DNA from: Amylostereum areolatum
Taxonomy: Eukaryota > Basidiomycota > Agaricomycetes > Russulales > Stereaceae
DNA: 64,000 bases
Assembly (NCBI GenBank): GCA_012932865.1
Contig: SAXG01000008.1
Location: 992,001 to 1,056,000 of the forward strand
Direction: 5' to 3'
The notes beneath the pieces were generated by a model, which saw only the letters and a program-made list of their open reading frames with translations, was not told the origin of the DNA and did no database searches. Made by a program: the position numbers and the translations under genes. This document shows positions 31,142-44,483 of the stretch, piece by piece; position 1 is the stretch's first letter; the number at the start of each line of letters is the position of its first letter.

Positions 31142-32287
31142 CTGTTTGGAAGGGGGCCATTGGCAGCTCAACATTCAACCCTACCGAGCGACAAGAAACC
31201 TGGCTTAACGCGGTCTTCGGTGCCATGGCAGATGACATTCAGGTGGTGGTGGATTATTACGCCTGGCCCGGCATCTCCATCACCGAGCGTTCACCGAGCG
31301 AGTCCAGAATCAAGTTCATGCGATGTTTGTGGGACAATCAAAACTACCAAGAACTGATTACCATAATCTGCCGACAGCTAGTAAGTGTCCAGCGCCTTAT
31401 GTTCTGCAACCACGTCTAACATCCGGCAGGTTCACAATCCGCACCAGAGAGATTCTCTACCTATGCCGAGAGCGTGGGGATCATTCTCATGGCCAAGAAG
31501 AGGTTTACCTGACCTGCTGCATAAAGACATGTACAAGCTCCGGCAGTTTCTCAATGACATGGACACTCAACAAGTCGTCCAACATAATAAGCCGGTGTCT
31601 CGGGAGGTGGCTCTCTCCTTTGCCCTCAAGCTCGGGCTTGCTGCTGCCGACTTCCAACTTGTGAAGGACTACCAAGAGCATCCCCACACGTTTGTCCCGA
31701 TTAGCGATCACGCAAAGAAGATCCTCTCGTCTTTGGTGCTATTGCAGACCGACACACTGCAGGACTTGGAGGCGGCAGCAGGGACGGTGCTTGCCGACCT
31801 TCAGCAAATTCTCCCCCCCCTGCCGAAGGACCCAGTACATTGTCGTCGCATTCGAGTCCTGGCGAACATCAATGTCTCTGCACCCACTACAAGCGTGGAG
31901 GACGCTGCAGCAGCATTAAATGAGGGTGAGACAACGGGGGACCGAGCTAGAGCCATTGCCTTGGAGCGGCAGGCTCAGGTTGCCGACAGGGTAAATATCA
32001 ACCATGCCGAGAAGGCAAAGAGACGGAAGGGGACGGTTGTCGACCTGGACCTTGGGGAGGAGGGGGACAATGATGAGGAGGAGCCAGATAATCCTGAAAA
32101 TGACGATCACATTCCCCAGGTAGGGATGTCTGCATTCTTAGGAGACGAAGAAATCAATAAAAGGAGGCCTCAGGCGGCAGCGAAAAAGCCAAGGCCAAAA
32201 CCAAAACCCGTGCCGAAGAAAGTGGCAGTTCCTGCCGAGGGTGTGGAAGGAGAGCCGCAAAAGAAGAGGAAGAGGAAGAGGACTTAA

Positions 32288-32550
32288 GAGACTAAGCCCA
32301 CTCCATTAAAACTTGTAAAGGCCATTTTTATTTGTGTATATGTACGGGCCTATAAATAATACACCTCGGTAGCACAATGCTACCGAGTAACACGCGCACG
32401 CGCAAGCAAAACCGGAAGTACAAGTATGGAAACCAAACACCCCAACCGGCAGGCGATACAAGACGGGTAGCCAGACACTACCGAGAAAAACAGATGAAAG
32501 CATACAAGATCCCAACGCCAAAGCGTAACCTACCGAAGCCAACATACCAT
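32288..32550. terminator. convergent 3' region between two KDZ-element genes
   Basis: 263 bp between the facing stop codons at 32287 and 32551. It holds AATAAT- and ATTAAA-like A-rich signals (AATAATACACC near 32355, CATTAAAAC near 32304) and a CCTCGGTAGCA/TGCTACCGAG inverted repeat at about 32365-32388. Confidence 0.4.
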
Positions 32551-33370
32551 CTAATTTCCTCCCCGGCCCTTGCCACTCTTTGGCTTATTCTGCCTGCGTG
32601 CAGTGACAGATGCCGACGGCTCTGCAGAGCCAGATGGTCCTGCGACGGGGTCTTCTCCCCTCTTCTGAGCTTGTTGCCGAGTTAGTGCAGGCTCTGCATT
32701 GCTGGGGGTATTTTTTCCCTTGCCCTTGCCTCTCCCCCCCCTCCCTGTGCTGCCTCCCCTCTTTGCCTTCTTGGGAAGCTCAGGCATGTCCGCCTCGGGG
32801 TCTTCTTCAATGATCATGCGCTCCTCAGGACTCAAGGTGGCCCAAGATGCGGGGGATAATCCGCCATGCTTGTCCTCGGCAGCGTCCTCGCCCACACGCT
32901 TGCGCTTTGCAGGCACCCACGCACCGCCTTCGTCCTCGGTAGACATAGTGAGCGCCGACACGTGAGACGCGACCGAGCGATGCTCGGAGCCCTGGCGAGA
33001 ACCACCTTCACGGGACGGGCGAATCGAGCCTTCTCGGGATGGACGAAGGGATCCTTCTCGGGACGGGCGAGTTGCCGGTGCCAAGTTGGGTCCGTCATCG
33101 CCGTCTGAAAAGCCCTCGGCCTGGGGTCCCCAGGTAGCCTTGCTGAGTGAGGGGGCAGCTGGAGAGGGAGCCAATGGAGAGGATGAGGAGTCAAAAAACA
33201 AGGGTTGCTTGGGTTGCAAGCCAAGGAGAGGGGCGGTGGTCGAGGGACCGGACTGGGGAGGCGTGAAGGCATCGTCCCGAGGGGAAATCGGCAGGAAATT
33301 AGGGTCAAACTCGAAGTCCATAAGGTTGAAGTTGCCCTGGGCAGCGGGTTCGGGAGGAGGCGCGGGGTGC

Positions 33371-33416
33371 TTCTGGTGCTGCTGTTGCTGCTGGTGCTGC
33401 TGCTGGTGCTGCTGCT

Positions 33417-33447
<31 letters not shown>

Positions 33448-33470
33448 TTGGTGCTGCTGTATGGCCTGCC
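33371..33470 (-). repeat. CAG/CAA repeat encoding polyglutamine
   Basis: Mostly CAG codons with CAA and CAC interruptions (QQHQQQ pattern) in the 33-kb exon; poly-Cys or poly-Leu readings on the other strand are shadows. Confidence 0.95.
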
Positions 33471-34728
33471 ACATGGGGTCGTCCACCCCAAACGCCCCTA
33501 CCTGATTCCCGACCTGATTGGGGATGTTGCCGAGGAAGATCTGGACGAGCTGCTGGGTGATTCCTGTCAAGGATGCAACGAGAGTTGCTTGGCGCTGCTG
33601 TGCCGACGTCTCTAACATGTTCCCCTGGCTTGAGATCCGGCCTGTGATAGCTTGGGAGACCTTCTGCCAGTCGTCAGCAGCCGAGAGGAATGACTTCCTC
33701 ATTGAAGTCGCCAGCGCGTCTGTGGCCTGGGTCACGTCTGTGAGCTTCGTTGATGTAGCGGTGTGGAAGTCGATGAGGTCCTGGGAGAGGGAAGTCCGGA
33801 ACGCCTTGACCTGGTCGGCAGTGGCAAATCTCTCGGCGGTGCTGCCGAGGGCTGCGAGACTCTCTAGTGCCGTGTCAAGCTGCCTGTCGAGGCTCTCCAA
33901 GGCTTCCTTCGACGTGTCGTCCCGGTCGACCTGCTCGTGGGATTTGTCGACAACGAGGACGTGGAGATTCTTGACGTTTTCGTGGATCGCCTCCACGATC
34001 TCGAAGATTTCCTGAACCTTGCTGCTGTCGGGAGCCTGACCTTGGGATGCTGCCATCTCGGGGGGTACGGACTGGCGCAAGAGAGAAGGGAGGCCGTTTT
34101 GCAACTCGGCCATGGTTGCTTGTAGCTCGGCAAACTTTGTGTTTGTGCCCTCGACCTGCCGACGAACGTCCCGGACGCCATCTTCCACAATCTTGACGAT
34201 GCGAGCCTCGTGTGCCGACAACAATGGCGACAGCATCTGGGCGAGGGCGGTTGTGTCGAGAACGACTCCTGGTGCGGGAGCGGGGACGGAGGTGCTGGCT
34301 CGGGGGAAGGAGATGGAGGAAACACGGGCAGGGGTCGGTACGTCTGATGCTGGGGGAGGACTTTGCAAGGGGGGGCCATAGCTGGAGGCGTGCAGCTGGT
34401 CCACCATGTCGATGTCCTGATCATCTTCGTCTTGAACTACTGGTTTCGCTAGAATAATCTATCATTAGCAAGTGACTGGGGAGATGTGCATGGAATACTA
34501 ACAGTGAGGGGGTCGGGGAAGAAACTCACCGGGACGCGCAGGCTGGACGATAGCACGAGGGGGGTCTGCCTGGTGAGATGACGACACTGCCGATCTTGCC
34601 CCTTTGGCAGGAGTCCTATCGGGCATCTCAATGGTCGGCACAGGGCGAGGCTTTGGAGGTTTGGAGGCTGCCCGGCTCGGCGGTTTGTCCTTCTTGCTAG
34701 CCTTAGCGGCCGCTTTCTTAGCGGGAGC

Positions 34729-35278
34729 TGTTACAACTCGTTCAAGGTACTTCATTTCCTGTTGCCTTATTAGGAAGGACGTCGCTAAACAACGAATTAC
34801 GACTGTGCCCCAGCTCGTAACCGTTCCAACGACATAGCCGTGACTGTGCCACAGTTCGTCGGCATCTCAACAACACAGCTACGACAGTGCCACTGTTCGT
34901 CGGCATCTCGACAACGCAGCCTTGACTGTGCCCCAGTCACGTCCCCGTAGATACTCGATGCGATCGTTGCTCAATGTACATATATTTACTCGACCTCCTC
35001 TCTTATAAAAGGAGGCTCAACGAACGAGCCATTCCCCAGCTCGTTCTCTTTGTAAATACAGGACTGTTCTGAATAAGAACCTCCTCTTAAGCACTAAAGA
35101 GAATCCTAAGCCTACTAAGTCGATAGACTCGCCTAAGTCTTCCGCGAAGACTTACTGCTTCGTCTGTCGACCTTCACCTTCGTATAACCGAGACGTCTGG
35201 ATCACCTGATCCCACCTCTCACGTGTAAGAGTACTGTAGCCTGAGCCGCTTGTCACGTGATAAGGACCGTCCTTAACA
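34729..35278 (+). repeat. 5' LTR of element B
   Basis: TGTTACAACTCG to CCTTAACA, 550 bp. TATA-like CTTATAAAAGG near 35002, then AGCTCGTTCT about 30 nt later, complementary to the PBS. Confidence 0.97.
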
Positions 35279-35292
35279 CTAGAACGAGCTCT
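35279..35292 (+). promoter_or_regulatory. primer-binding site of element B (self-priming type)
   Basis: CTAGAACGAGCTCT; AGAACGAGCT is the exact complement of AGCTCGTTCT in the LTR. Confidence 0.65.
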
Positions 35293-35316
35293 CCTCTACA
35301 CTAGCTCACCCTACAG

Positions 35317-37410
35317 TTTGGCGCAGAGCGTCAAACGAAAACACCCACCACGGAGCCAGCGGAACAACCCGCTGAGAAAAGACCATCAGACTTCGAAGTC
35401 CCTTATCTCCAATCAGATTGTAGTCGAGAATTTCCCAACGGAAAAGAAAATCATCACTGGACATTTGATCCCTATAATCTCATCTTTTATCACGACGGAG
35501 CCTTCACCGCAAAAGAAAGCAAAGGGACATACGCATACCAGTGGAACCCACCCATATACAGATACAACCTTCCCCCAGCAGCAGAATACTACAAAGACAG
35601 ATCCAAAAGAGAAAAAGAAGACAGAACCTACAACAACTCACACTGGAAGCGCCCAGATTATTCAAGACCTCATATCGGGCCCCTCTCATCAGAAGAACTC
35701 TGGAAACACCCGGACGCACAAAAGGTCGAAGAGAAACGTTACACCGGGAATATTAAGGACTACTGGGAATTTGATCCCGATACCGACACAGCCAATACGA
35801 CAACCGAACCACAGAACCCTCAGACCGAACCCCAGCATCCTCAAGAAGCCGCAACAACCGCACCGCATCCAGAAGAAACCGCGCCAGAACCTGAGAAAGC
35901 AGTATCAGACACCCAAACAAAGTCTGATTCCAGAGGAAGTCGAGAAAGCAGCCCATCAAGCGCAGCAGAAGCGGAAGGACATACAGAGAAATCAACAAGA
36001 TCTCCATCAATCAAATCAGACGAAGATATCTTCGGAACCAGAAGAGGAAGACAAGGAAATCTATTCGGAAGACCCGAGAACTTCACAACAATGGGAGACG
36101 CCGCCGCCTCGGTACCCAACCCCGCCACCGCACCTGACAATGTCCCCCCTGGAGAGACTAATGTACCGCGCCAGACGCCTGCAACTCCAACACCAGCCGA
36201 TCCCGCAAAACCGAGACATGAGACTCGATTCCCCATAGGATTCGGTTTAGGCGAACCAATAGGATGGAAAATGCCATCACCGTGGTCACCATCGCCTTCC
36301 GACCGATCGGCCGATAATAAGAAAGGAAAAGAAGTTCAGGACTACGTATTTGGAAGAGGAGCGACCGCGGATCTGCCGAAAGGATCGAAATACCCACCAT
36401 AGAATTCCCCACCGAGAGGAACAGGGACAACCGGATCAAAGCCCGACGACAAGGATAAAGGATTCAAGCTAAACGCATTAGGAGTATACGACGGAAGGGA
36501 TCGAGCAAAAGCAGCCAAGTTCGTAGAACAGTGCGTACTTCGCTTCATAGCATTCCCCAACGCATATGCTGCCAACATGCGTAAGATAACCTTCGTACTC
36601 TCGCATCTCACCGATGGACCTGCCCTTCACTGGGCGTCCCTTTTAATAAGCAAAATCGATAAGATACGAGATCGCGGCCTAGATCCAGAAGTATACCTTC
36701 CATGGACAGCGTTCCGCAACTACTTCTTAGAAACCTTTGGAGAAATAGACCCCGGAAGAGACGCTAGATTCAACATACAGCGCCTGGAACAAGGCACTAT
36801 GGAAACCAAAGATTACATCACGATCTTCAGAGACTATGCCATGGAAGCCGAATACGATCATAAAGCATTGATCAACCAATTCAAGAGAGGACTACGCAAC
36901 GATATCGTGGTCGAGATCCTCAAGAGAGATCACATCTCGAACGATATCGACGAATGGTATGAACTCGCATTGCGCATCGATAATAACTGGCGAGAAGCTC
37001 AAGCATTCCAACGGCATTATACGAGACCAATGAACCCAACTAGCGACCTCACCCTCCTATACAAGAAACCACAGGCGTACGTTCCATTCCGAAGAGGAAA
37101 CGGGAATAAAGGGAACGTTACCACCGCCAGGGCCACTCAGACCGGAAACAACGGCCGAAACTTCAGACGCCTTACCCCGCAAGAACATACCGAACTCCAG
37201 AAATCAGGATCATGCTTCTATTGCCGGAAGCCAGGACACATCTCCAGGAACTGCCCAGAGAAACGTACACAAACGACGATCAATGCACGAACGACGAATC
37301 TAACAGAAGAAGAATCCCCGATTGATCAGATCACCAAGCTTGTGAACAAGATGGACAGTGAAACGTTCGCACGCACTGCCAACATGTTCAAAGACAATCA
37401 GGGTTTTTGA
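35317..37410 (+). pseudogene. Gag of element B, with one in-frame TAG
   Basis: The coding frame starts near FGAERQTKTPTTEPAEQ (no ATG visible until 36091) and reads EFPNGKENHHWTFDPYN, HWKRPDYSRPHIGPLSSEEL and an acidic middle to KGSKYPP, then TAG 36400-36402. It resumes in the same frame with DKGFKLNALGVYDGRDRAKA, capsid-like LPWTAFRNYFLETFGEIDPG and the knuckle CFYCRKPGHISRNC, ending NQGF at 37410. The other open frame over 35318-36238 is a shadow. TAG is one C-to-T step from CAG. Pol follows at -1. Confidence 0.8.
37401..37410 (+). promoter_or_regulatory. candidate -1 ribosomal frameshift site of element B
   Basis: CAG GGT TTT TGA: the same G GGT TTT heptamer and stop as in element A, although the flanking sequence differs. 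Confidence 0.65.
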
Positions 37411-37923
37411 ATCGTCCTTCAACCGCGGCTGTTGAAAGGACACAGACAATGAACTTTTCAAATCAATCTCCTGTGCAGGAAACAGGAGATGACGTAAACA
37501 GAACAGTGTATATAAGGTCATACCAAGACGGAGCAACGCACGCTCCATCAATTCATATACCTGTTATGTTTCATGGAAAGTTCCGTAAAGCCGCAGCAAA
37601 AGTGCTATTGGATAGCGGAGCAAGCAGCACTCTGATCCATCCAGATTTCGTACGAAAACACAAGATGAATCTGATCCAGCTTAAGAAACCGATACCGATA
37701 TACAACGTCGACGGATCTCGAAACACTCTGGGAGAGATCAAACAGAAGGTATACCTTCCGATGACGATAGAAGGAATCAACGGAGAAATTCACCGCGAAA
37801 GCCTAGGACTATTCGTCACAGCCCTAGGAAGAGACGAAGTAATCTTAGGAACCCCTTGGCTTAAAAAACACAACCCTAGCATTGATTGGAGAAAGAGACA
37901 GATTACACTACAGACATGTCCAG

Positions 37924-38406
37924 TGTCAGCAACGGTCTACCTGCGATGCAGGTTCAGGATGTCGCGACGAGGTACAAGGCGAGGAGAGACGAGGATAGGA
38001 CGAGGTATGAACTAGGTAAAATGAAGGTGTGGATCTACCCTTACAGCACTTAGGGAGGATCCCCCAGGTAGCCGGAGAATAGAAAAGGTCGAGATGACCC
38101 CTCCTCATAGATTGGTGAGCCCTTATATACATGAGGATAAGGACCCAAACGAAGACAAACAAAGCCGGAGTAGGAGTGGGTCAGGACGGACTACGAAGTG
38201 GGTACCACGGAGTACGAAGTGGGTCACAACACGAGGCGAGGTAAGTATGACTCCATGGTCTAGATCATGACCGAGGAAGCCGAGAAGTCCGGTATGCCCG
38301 AGGGGCCGGACGCGAGGCGAAGCCGATGCGAAGTCCGATGCGAGGTCCGATGGTAAACTATGGTAAAGTAAGGTCCGATGTATATATTTAGGAGGCGTTC
38401 ATGACA
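37924..38406 (-). repeat. solo LTR of family C in element B Pol
   Basis: 483 bp in minus orientation, TSD TCCAG at 37919-37923 and 38407-38411. It lies just after the protease region (TLQTCP). The intact TSD shows LTR-LTR recombination after a complete insertion. Confidence 0.97.
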
Positions 38407-40036
38407 TCCAGATACGTGCTCCACTACGAGTAAAACAATGACCGTCCAAGGAAAGGACGAACCCTTTCTACCATCATTCGAAGAACAGAAGGCAAACCAT
38501 CACGCAATGATAGAGGAACAAGAAGATTCCGAAATCGATTCTGATCTCATCGAGATCAAGACGATCAGAACGTTCTATGGGAAAACTAACATAGAAGCAA
38601 TACCAGTTGCAGAAGAAACGAACGAAACCAGTACCTGGATAACCGCGAGAGCAACTAAAGCACAAGAACTCGCAGAAAGGGCAGCCATGGGAGAGAAGAA
38701 GAAGACACTCGATGAGATGATTCCACCCAGCTACAAACAGTATCAAAAGGTATTTGAAAAGAAAGCTTCGGAACGCTTCCCAATCAGTAGACCTTGGGAT
38801 CATGCGATAGACCTGACCGAAGGATGGAAACCTCGAAATTGCAAATTGTATCCGATGACGGTGCCAGAACGAAAGGAATTAGACACGTTTGTAGATGAAC
38901 ATCTACGAAAAGGATACATCCGAGAATCAAAATCAGAGATATCGTCGCCCTTCTTTTTCATCAAGAAGAAAGATGGATCTCTTCGACCAGTACAGGACTA
39001 TCATTATCTCAACTCCATCACGGTAAAAAACGAATACCCGATCCCACTCATCTCAGATCTCATCGACAAACTCAAAGATGCTAAGATCTTCTCAAAGCTC
39101 GATCTCCGATGGGGATACAACAATGTTCGAATCAAAGAAGGAGATCAATGGAAAGCCGCGTTCAAAACGAACAGAGGCCTGTTCGAACCAATGGTGATGT
39201 TCTTCGGACTAACCAACTCGCCTGCAACGTTCCAAGCAATGATGAACGCACTATTCAAGGGATTAATAGACACGGGAAAGGTAGTGGTATACATGGACGA
39301 TATATTGATATTCACAGAAACACTCGACGAACATAGAAGACTGATGAGAGAAGCCCTTCAGATTCTGGAACGGAACGATCTGTTCCTGAAACCAGAAAAG
39401 TGCTTCTTCGAACAATCATCGATCGAGTACCTAGGAGTGATAATCACGCATAACAAGGTACAGATGGACCCGATCAAGGTTCAAGGACTATCGGAATGGC
39501 CTACACTGAGGAAAGTAAAAGAAGTCCAATCATTCCTCGGATTTGGAAACTTCTATCGACGTTTCATCAAAGATTATTCTAAGATCGCAAGACCACTATT
39601 CCAACTCACGAAGAAGGACCATGACTGGAACTGGACGACCGAGTGTGAAAACACCTTCAACAGACTGAAACACGAGTTCACGTCGTCCCCAGTCTTAATT
39701 ATGCCTGACGAGAACAAACCGTTTCGTATAGAAAGCGATGCCTCAGACTTCGCGTACGGAGCTATCCTATCGCAACCGGATGAAACCGAAAGATGGCATC
39801 CGGTCGCGTATCTGTCCAAATCACTGTCGCCGGCGGAACAGAACTACGAGATATACGACAAAGAACTTCTAGGAGTGGTGAAAGCCCTCGAACACTGGCG
39901 ACACTATCTAGAAGGAGCGAACTACAAGATTGAAATCTGGACAGACCACAAAAATCTAGAATATTTTACAACAGCTCAAAAACTCAATCGACGACAGGCA
40001 CAATGGAGCTTGTACCTATCCCGCTTCGACTACACC

Positions 40037-40456
40037 TGTCAGAAACGCAGTTTATGAGACCGATGAACCACCTAAGTCGCGACGATGGGAGGAGCGAGAA
40101 GAAAATAGATCCGAGAGTGCCGGGGTCTAGGGTAGTGCAACGTGCGCTACAGTACCGTATGACGAGATGGACAGTCTAGGGAAAAGGGAAGAGAAACACT
40201 GTCCTTATATACAAGTGGGTACGATGGTGCGATGTGATGCAATAGTGGTGCGAGCGGGGGGAACAATAAGAAAGGAGTCATGGGGCGGAGGACAAAGGTC
40301 CGGAGCAATGATGTCATAGATAAGGATGCGGAACCCCGCTCGGAAGTCCGGGCAATGACGTCGTTGAAGCATGTGATGCAAGGGAAAGTCATGTGCCGTG
40401 ACGCGTCGCGTGTACGAGGTCTGCAAACGAAGAGAGAAATGGAGCGATCCGTGACA
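40037..40456 (-). repeat. 3' LTR of element D
   Basis: 420 bp, TGTCACGGATCG to GTTTCTGACA on the minus strand. The adjacent minus-strand TTAAAGGGGGGGTAA at 40457-40471 is the polypurine tract. Confidence 0.97.
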
Positions 40457-43400
40457 TTACCCCCCCTTTAAGACGCGCTTTCGCCTGGAGCGCGATGTCA
40501 TCTGCAAGGGTAGATGCGAGAAAATCGTCAAAGGAGATGCCGAGGGAACGCACAGGGCGGGGCGCGTTTGGATGGCGTTTGTGGAAGGCGTCGATCATGT
40601 CGGTGACCTTTGAGAGCAAGGAGCGAGGGAGCCAGGTATTCTCGGAGTCAGGATAGCCTGCCCACTTGACGAGGTATTGTATGCCTTTCTTGTTGCGGGT
40701 CGGCTTCGAGTCGATGATGTCTTCAACGTCATATTCTTCTTCGTCATCAACGAGGTCAGGCGGCGGTTGTTCATAGTTTGGACCATGTGCCGTTGTCTCC
40801 TTGTACGCGGTGAGCAGCGAAGCATGGAAGACTGGGTGGATTCTCCACGTCTTCGGCAGCTTCAGGCGGTAGTTCACTGGGCTAATGACGTCAACGATCT
40901 CGAAGGGTCCAAATCGTTTGGCAGCAAGCTTAGCTTTCGGCCTCGTCGTCTTCAGGTTTTTGCCTTCGAGCCAGACCTTGTCTCCAATGGCGAACAGTGT
41001 CGATTTGCTGATCGTGTCACCATTGTAGTGCTTCATTAAGTCCGATGCGAGGGCAAGGCTGGCTTTGATCTCTTGTCGGACTTCTTCAAGTTGACGGAGG
41101 CGTTCTTCAACTGCAGGGACCTTTGAGGACGGGTTTACGGATGGGTACATCTTGGGGAGGAAGCCGTAGAGGACTTCAAAGGGAGCCTTTCCAGTAGCTG
41201 TATGGGTGCGAGAGTTGTGAGAAAACTCGAAGAAGGGCAACCACTTCACCCAGTCGTCTTGACGGTAGTTGCAGAATACTCGCAGAAACTGCTCAAGGTT
41301 CTGGTTCTCGCGTTCGGTTTGGCCGTCTGTCTGTGGGTGATACGCTGTGCTGAGGGCGGACTTGATCCCGAGCTTCTCGTTGAGTGTACGCATCACCTGT
41401 CCAGCAAATTGGGGTCCATGATCCGAGATGATCTTGTCTGCTAAGCCGTAGTGTCGGTATACCTTGTCGAAGAGAATGTCGGCCGTGCCATCACTGGTGA
41501 TCTTCGTTGTACATGGGGTGGTAACCACCATCTTGGTGAGGCGATCGACCACGACATTGACGGCGTTATAGCCTTCGCAGTCAGGGAGTTCGACAATGAA
41601 GTCGGTGGAGATGACGCCAAATGGTCGATCGGGTACTTCGTTTGGGATCATGTCGACGTGGGGTCGGCTGCTCTGTGTCTTCGTCGACTGGCAGGTTGCG
41701 CATCCTGCTACAAAGTCGCGGACAAAGACAGACATGCCAGGCCACCAATATTCACGACTCACAAGTTCGTAAGTCTTGAAGCGACCAGGGTGTCCAGCCA
41801 GGGGCGATTCATGGTACATTTTGACAATGTCGCGTCGCAACCCGTCGTCTGCAGGGACATATACCTTTCCTCTAAACAGGACCAGGCCTTCTTCGTAGTT
41901 CCACTCTTGAAGGTTCTTGACGAGTGTACGTGGTCCATTCCGTAAGATGGCATCCAGAGCTTGAACGACCTCAATGTCCTTGGTCTTGCAGTCGCGGATA
42001 CGTCGTCGGAGTTCGACATCGCCGAGGGAGGTTACTGCTCCTGGCCTTGTTGCACGTATCTGGAAGTACTTGGGGTCGAGCAAGATACGCTCCTTGTTGT
42101 CGTTCTCAACGCCCTGCTTGTGATCAGGTCGTCGGGACATTGGGTCTGGGCGGTGGGATACTCCTGGTTTGTGAACGAGCGCGAAGTCAAATCAAGTGAG
42201 GAATAGAGCCCAACGTGCCTGTCGGCGGCTCAGCTTCTGTGCCGTCTTGAAGTGCTCCAGGTTCTTGTGGTCTGTCCAGATTTCGACGGTGTCGGGGGCG
42301 CCTTCGAGGTATTGGCGCCAGGCTTCGAGCGCACGGATGATCGCGAGTAGCTCCTTGTCGTAGATGTCGTAGTTGCGTTCCGGTTCCGATAGGGCTTTGG
42401 ACAGATACGCCACTGGATGCCAGTGACCGTCGTCACCTTTCTGCGAGAGTATACCTCCAGTAGCAAAGTCCGAGGCGTCAACTTCGACAAGGTAGGGTTT
42501 CCTTGGATCAGGCATAACTAAGACAGGGGAGGAGGTGAACGCAGCTTTAAGTGCGTTAAACGCCGTCTGGCATTCCGTCGACCAATTCCATGTGCAGTCC
42601 TTCTTTGTCAGGTCGAATAGAGGTCGTGCAATCTTGGAGAAATCCTTGATGAAGCGTCGGTAGAAATTACCAAATCCGAGGAAGGATTGTACATCCTTGA
42701 CCGTCCGGAGTGTCGGCCAGTCCTGGATACCAGCTACCTTGACGGGGTCCATGGCGATCTTGTCGTGTGAGATAATGAGTCCGAGGTATTCAACAGAGTC
42801 CTGCTCGAAGACACATTTCTCTGGCTTAAGGAACAGGTCATTGTCTTGTAGGCGTTGGAGAACCTGTCGCACTATGGCACGATGTTCCTCCGTAGTTCGA
42901 GTGAATACGAGGATGTCGTCCATGTAGATGATGACTTTGCCCGAGTCGATAAGATCCTTGAAAAGTTCGTTCATCATTGCCTGGAATGTCGCGGGGGAGT
43001 TCATAAGGCCGAAGAACATCACCGTAGGTTCAAAGAGGCCACGATTCGTCTTGAACGCAGCCTTCCACTCGTCGCCTTCCTTGATGCGGACATTGTTGTA
43101 CCCCCAGCGGACGTCCATCTTGGAGAAGATCTTTGCACCTTTGAGGCGGTCAACAATTTCTGAGATCAGCGGCAAGGGGTACTCGTTTTTGATGGTACCC
43201 TTGTTCAGCTCTCGATAGTCCTGTACAGGCCGCAGCTTCCCATCTTTCTTTTTGACGAAGAAGAACGGACTTGCCTGCGGTGATTTCGATGGGCGAATGT
43301 AGCCCTTCTTCAGGTGGTCGTCGAGGAAGGTATCGAGCTCGATCTGCTCGGAGGGGGAGAGCGGGTAGATCTTGCAGGGCTTGGGTTCGAAGCCGTCCTT

Positions 43401-44483
43401 CATGTCGATGGCATGATCCCATGGTCGCCGGTCGGGTAGTCGTTCAGAGGTTTTCTTGTCGAATACAGGTGCAAAGTCGCGGTATGGAGGGGGAACCAAG
43501 TCTTCAAAGGTTTGCGGGCGTGCATTTTCCCTTGAGTGCTCTGCAAGCTCTTGCGCCTTGGTGAAGCCCGCCCGGATTGGTACTGCCTCCGGGTTGGGGC
43601 CGTCAACTTCAGGAAGAATCCCAGCACGACGCAGGCCATTGATCTCCCAGTCGCGGAAGACCCTGGGTCGTTCGTCGTCGTCTTCAGTGAAAAGGCAGGC
43701 AGGTAAGGGTGAGAGATGGAATGTGCGGGTGCGAACTCCTTTGACCCTGCGCGCGGGGATGACATATGTAGGGATAGGGGCCCAGGAGACATACACTGGT
43801 TCTGGGAATGGGTCGTCCGGGGCTAGAGGTACCTTAGGGGCCGCATCAGCTCGAACGTTTTGCTGTGATCGGGTCGACAATGGTGTTCGCGGCTTTGTTG
43901 CAAGGTTTGTCACGGTCGGTTCAGAGAGGGTGCAAGAGGGAGGGCAGCGGAGCATGTCAACACGATCTTGCTGCCAGTCTATGGTGGGGTTATGCTCATC
44001 GAGCCAGTCTGTTCCAAGGATCATATTGTGATCACCGATGTCGGTGATGAAGAACTCAGCTTCTTCCTCATGGTATGCCTTCGAGTCTTGTGAGTATATC
44101 CGGATCCGTTGGGTCGTCGTATCACGCACCCAGCCCATGATGTTCTCGGTGCCGTCCACGTTACGCACGGGGAACGGGTTTTCTAGTTTTCTTGTAGTCA
44201 GCCTCTTGCGTTCAGCGAAGCTTCGGTTGATGATGATTCCTTCTGCACCGCTGTCAAGCAGTGCCTCTGCGTCGATTTGTCGGCCTGTCGCTCGTCCAAT
44301 CATTTTGACCTTGAGCGTTATCGAGGGTGTCTGCCTGTTCTTCGTGACAGTAGAGAGGTGCACACACGATGGATACGATTGCTCACATGAGGTCATAGAT
44401 GATAGTACAGAGAAGCGATTGTAAGATGCCGATGATATAAGTCCTTTGCCTCCGCCAGACGACGTGACTGGGGGGCGTTTCAA
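40389..44483 (-). pseudogene. Pol of element D, with one in-frame TGA
   Basis: Frame 44483-40389 on the minus strand. Protease ALLDSGAEGIIINRSF; RT with SPFFFVKKKDGKLRPVQDYR and IIYMDDILVF; RNase H EVDASDFATGGILSQ. A TGA at 42194-42192 follows RWALFLT, where the family has Arg, that is CGA to TGA. The frame then continues FDFALVHKPG, integrase zinc domain GHPGRFKTYELVSREYWWPG, STDFIVELP, ISDHGPQF, TDGQTEREN. The chromodomain is VEDIIDSKPTRNKKGIQYLV with GYPDSENTWLP. One base change separates it from an open Pol. Confidence 0.93.

Larger units (their letters stand above)
26027..32287 (+). pseudogene. large unrecognised KDZ-element protein, split by element C
   Basis: Starts MSGAQNPPPGPPNAAET at 26027. 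Visible exons include 26027-26311, 26365-26649, ~26717-26839, one over 26.9-27.0 kb, one over 27.05-27.22 kb, and 27.28-27.85 kb. Further exons are 27.90-28.20 kb joined to 31147-31383, then 31.43-32.29 kb. It carries WFSQHGRVAKIRTFLRSTRR, REFITWCAREIDVWAFVLYG, LNWWLRHAIQKGV and KTALFWHFHSRGGFTMKAYY. The C-terminus is acidic then basic and ends KKRKRKRT, a likely nuclear signal. Breaks: element C at 28202-31141; an in-frame TGA at 27532-27534 inside DHQ-FWHSQF; and a one-base mismatch at the 26649/26717 junction. About 900 residues. No family recognised; KDZ linkage suggests a helper or regulatory role. Confidence 0.6.

Noticed and set aside
33205..33615. Poly-Leu/Cys protein on the plus strand
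   Set aside because: Shadow of the polyQ tract of the minus-strand gene.
35318..36238. 306-codon open frame starting VKRKHPPRSQRNN
   Set aside because: Overlaps the true Gag frame, which is in frame with the downstream capsid and knuckle.
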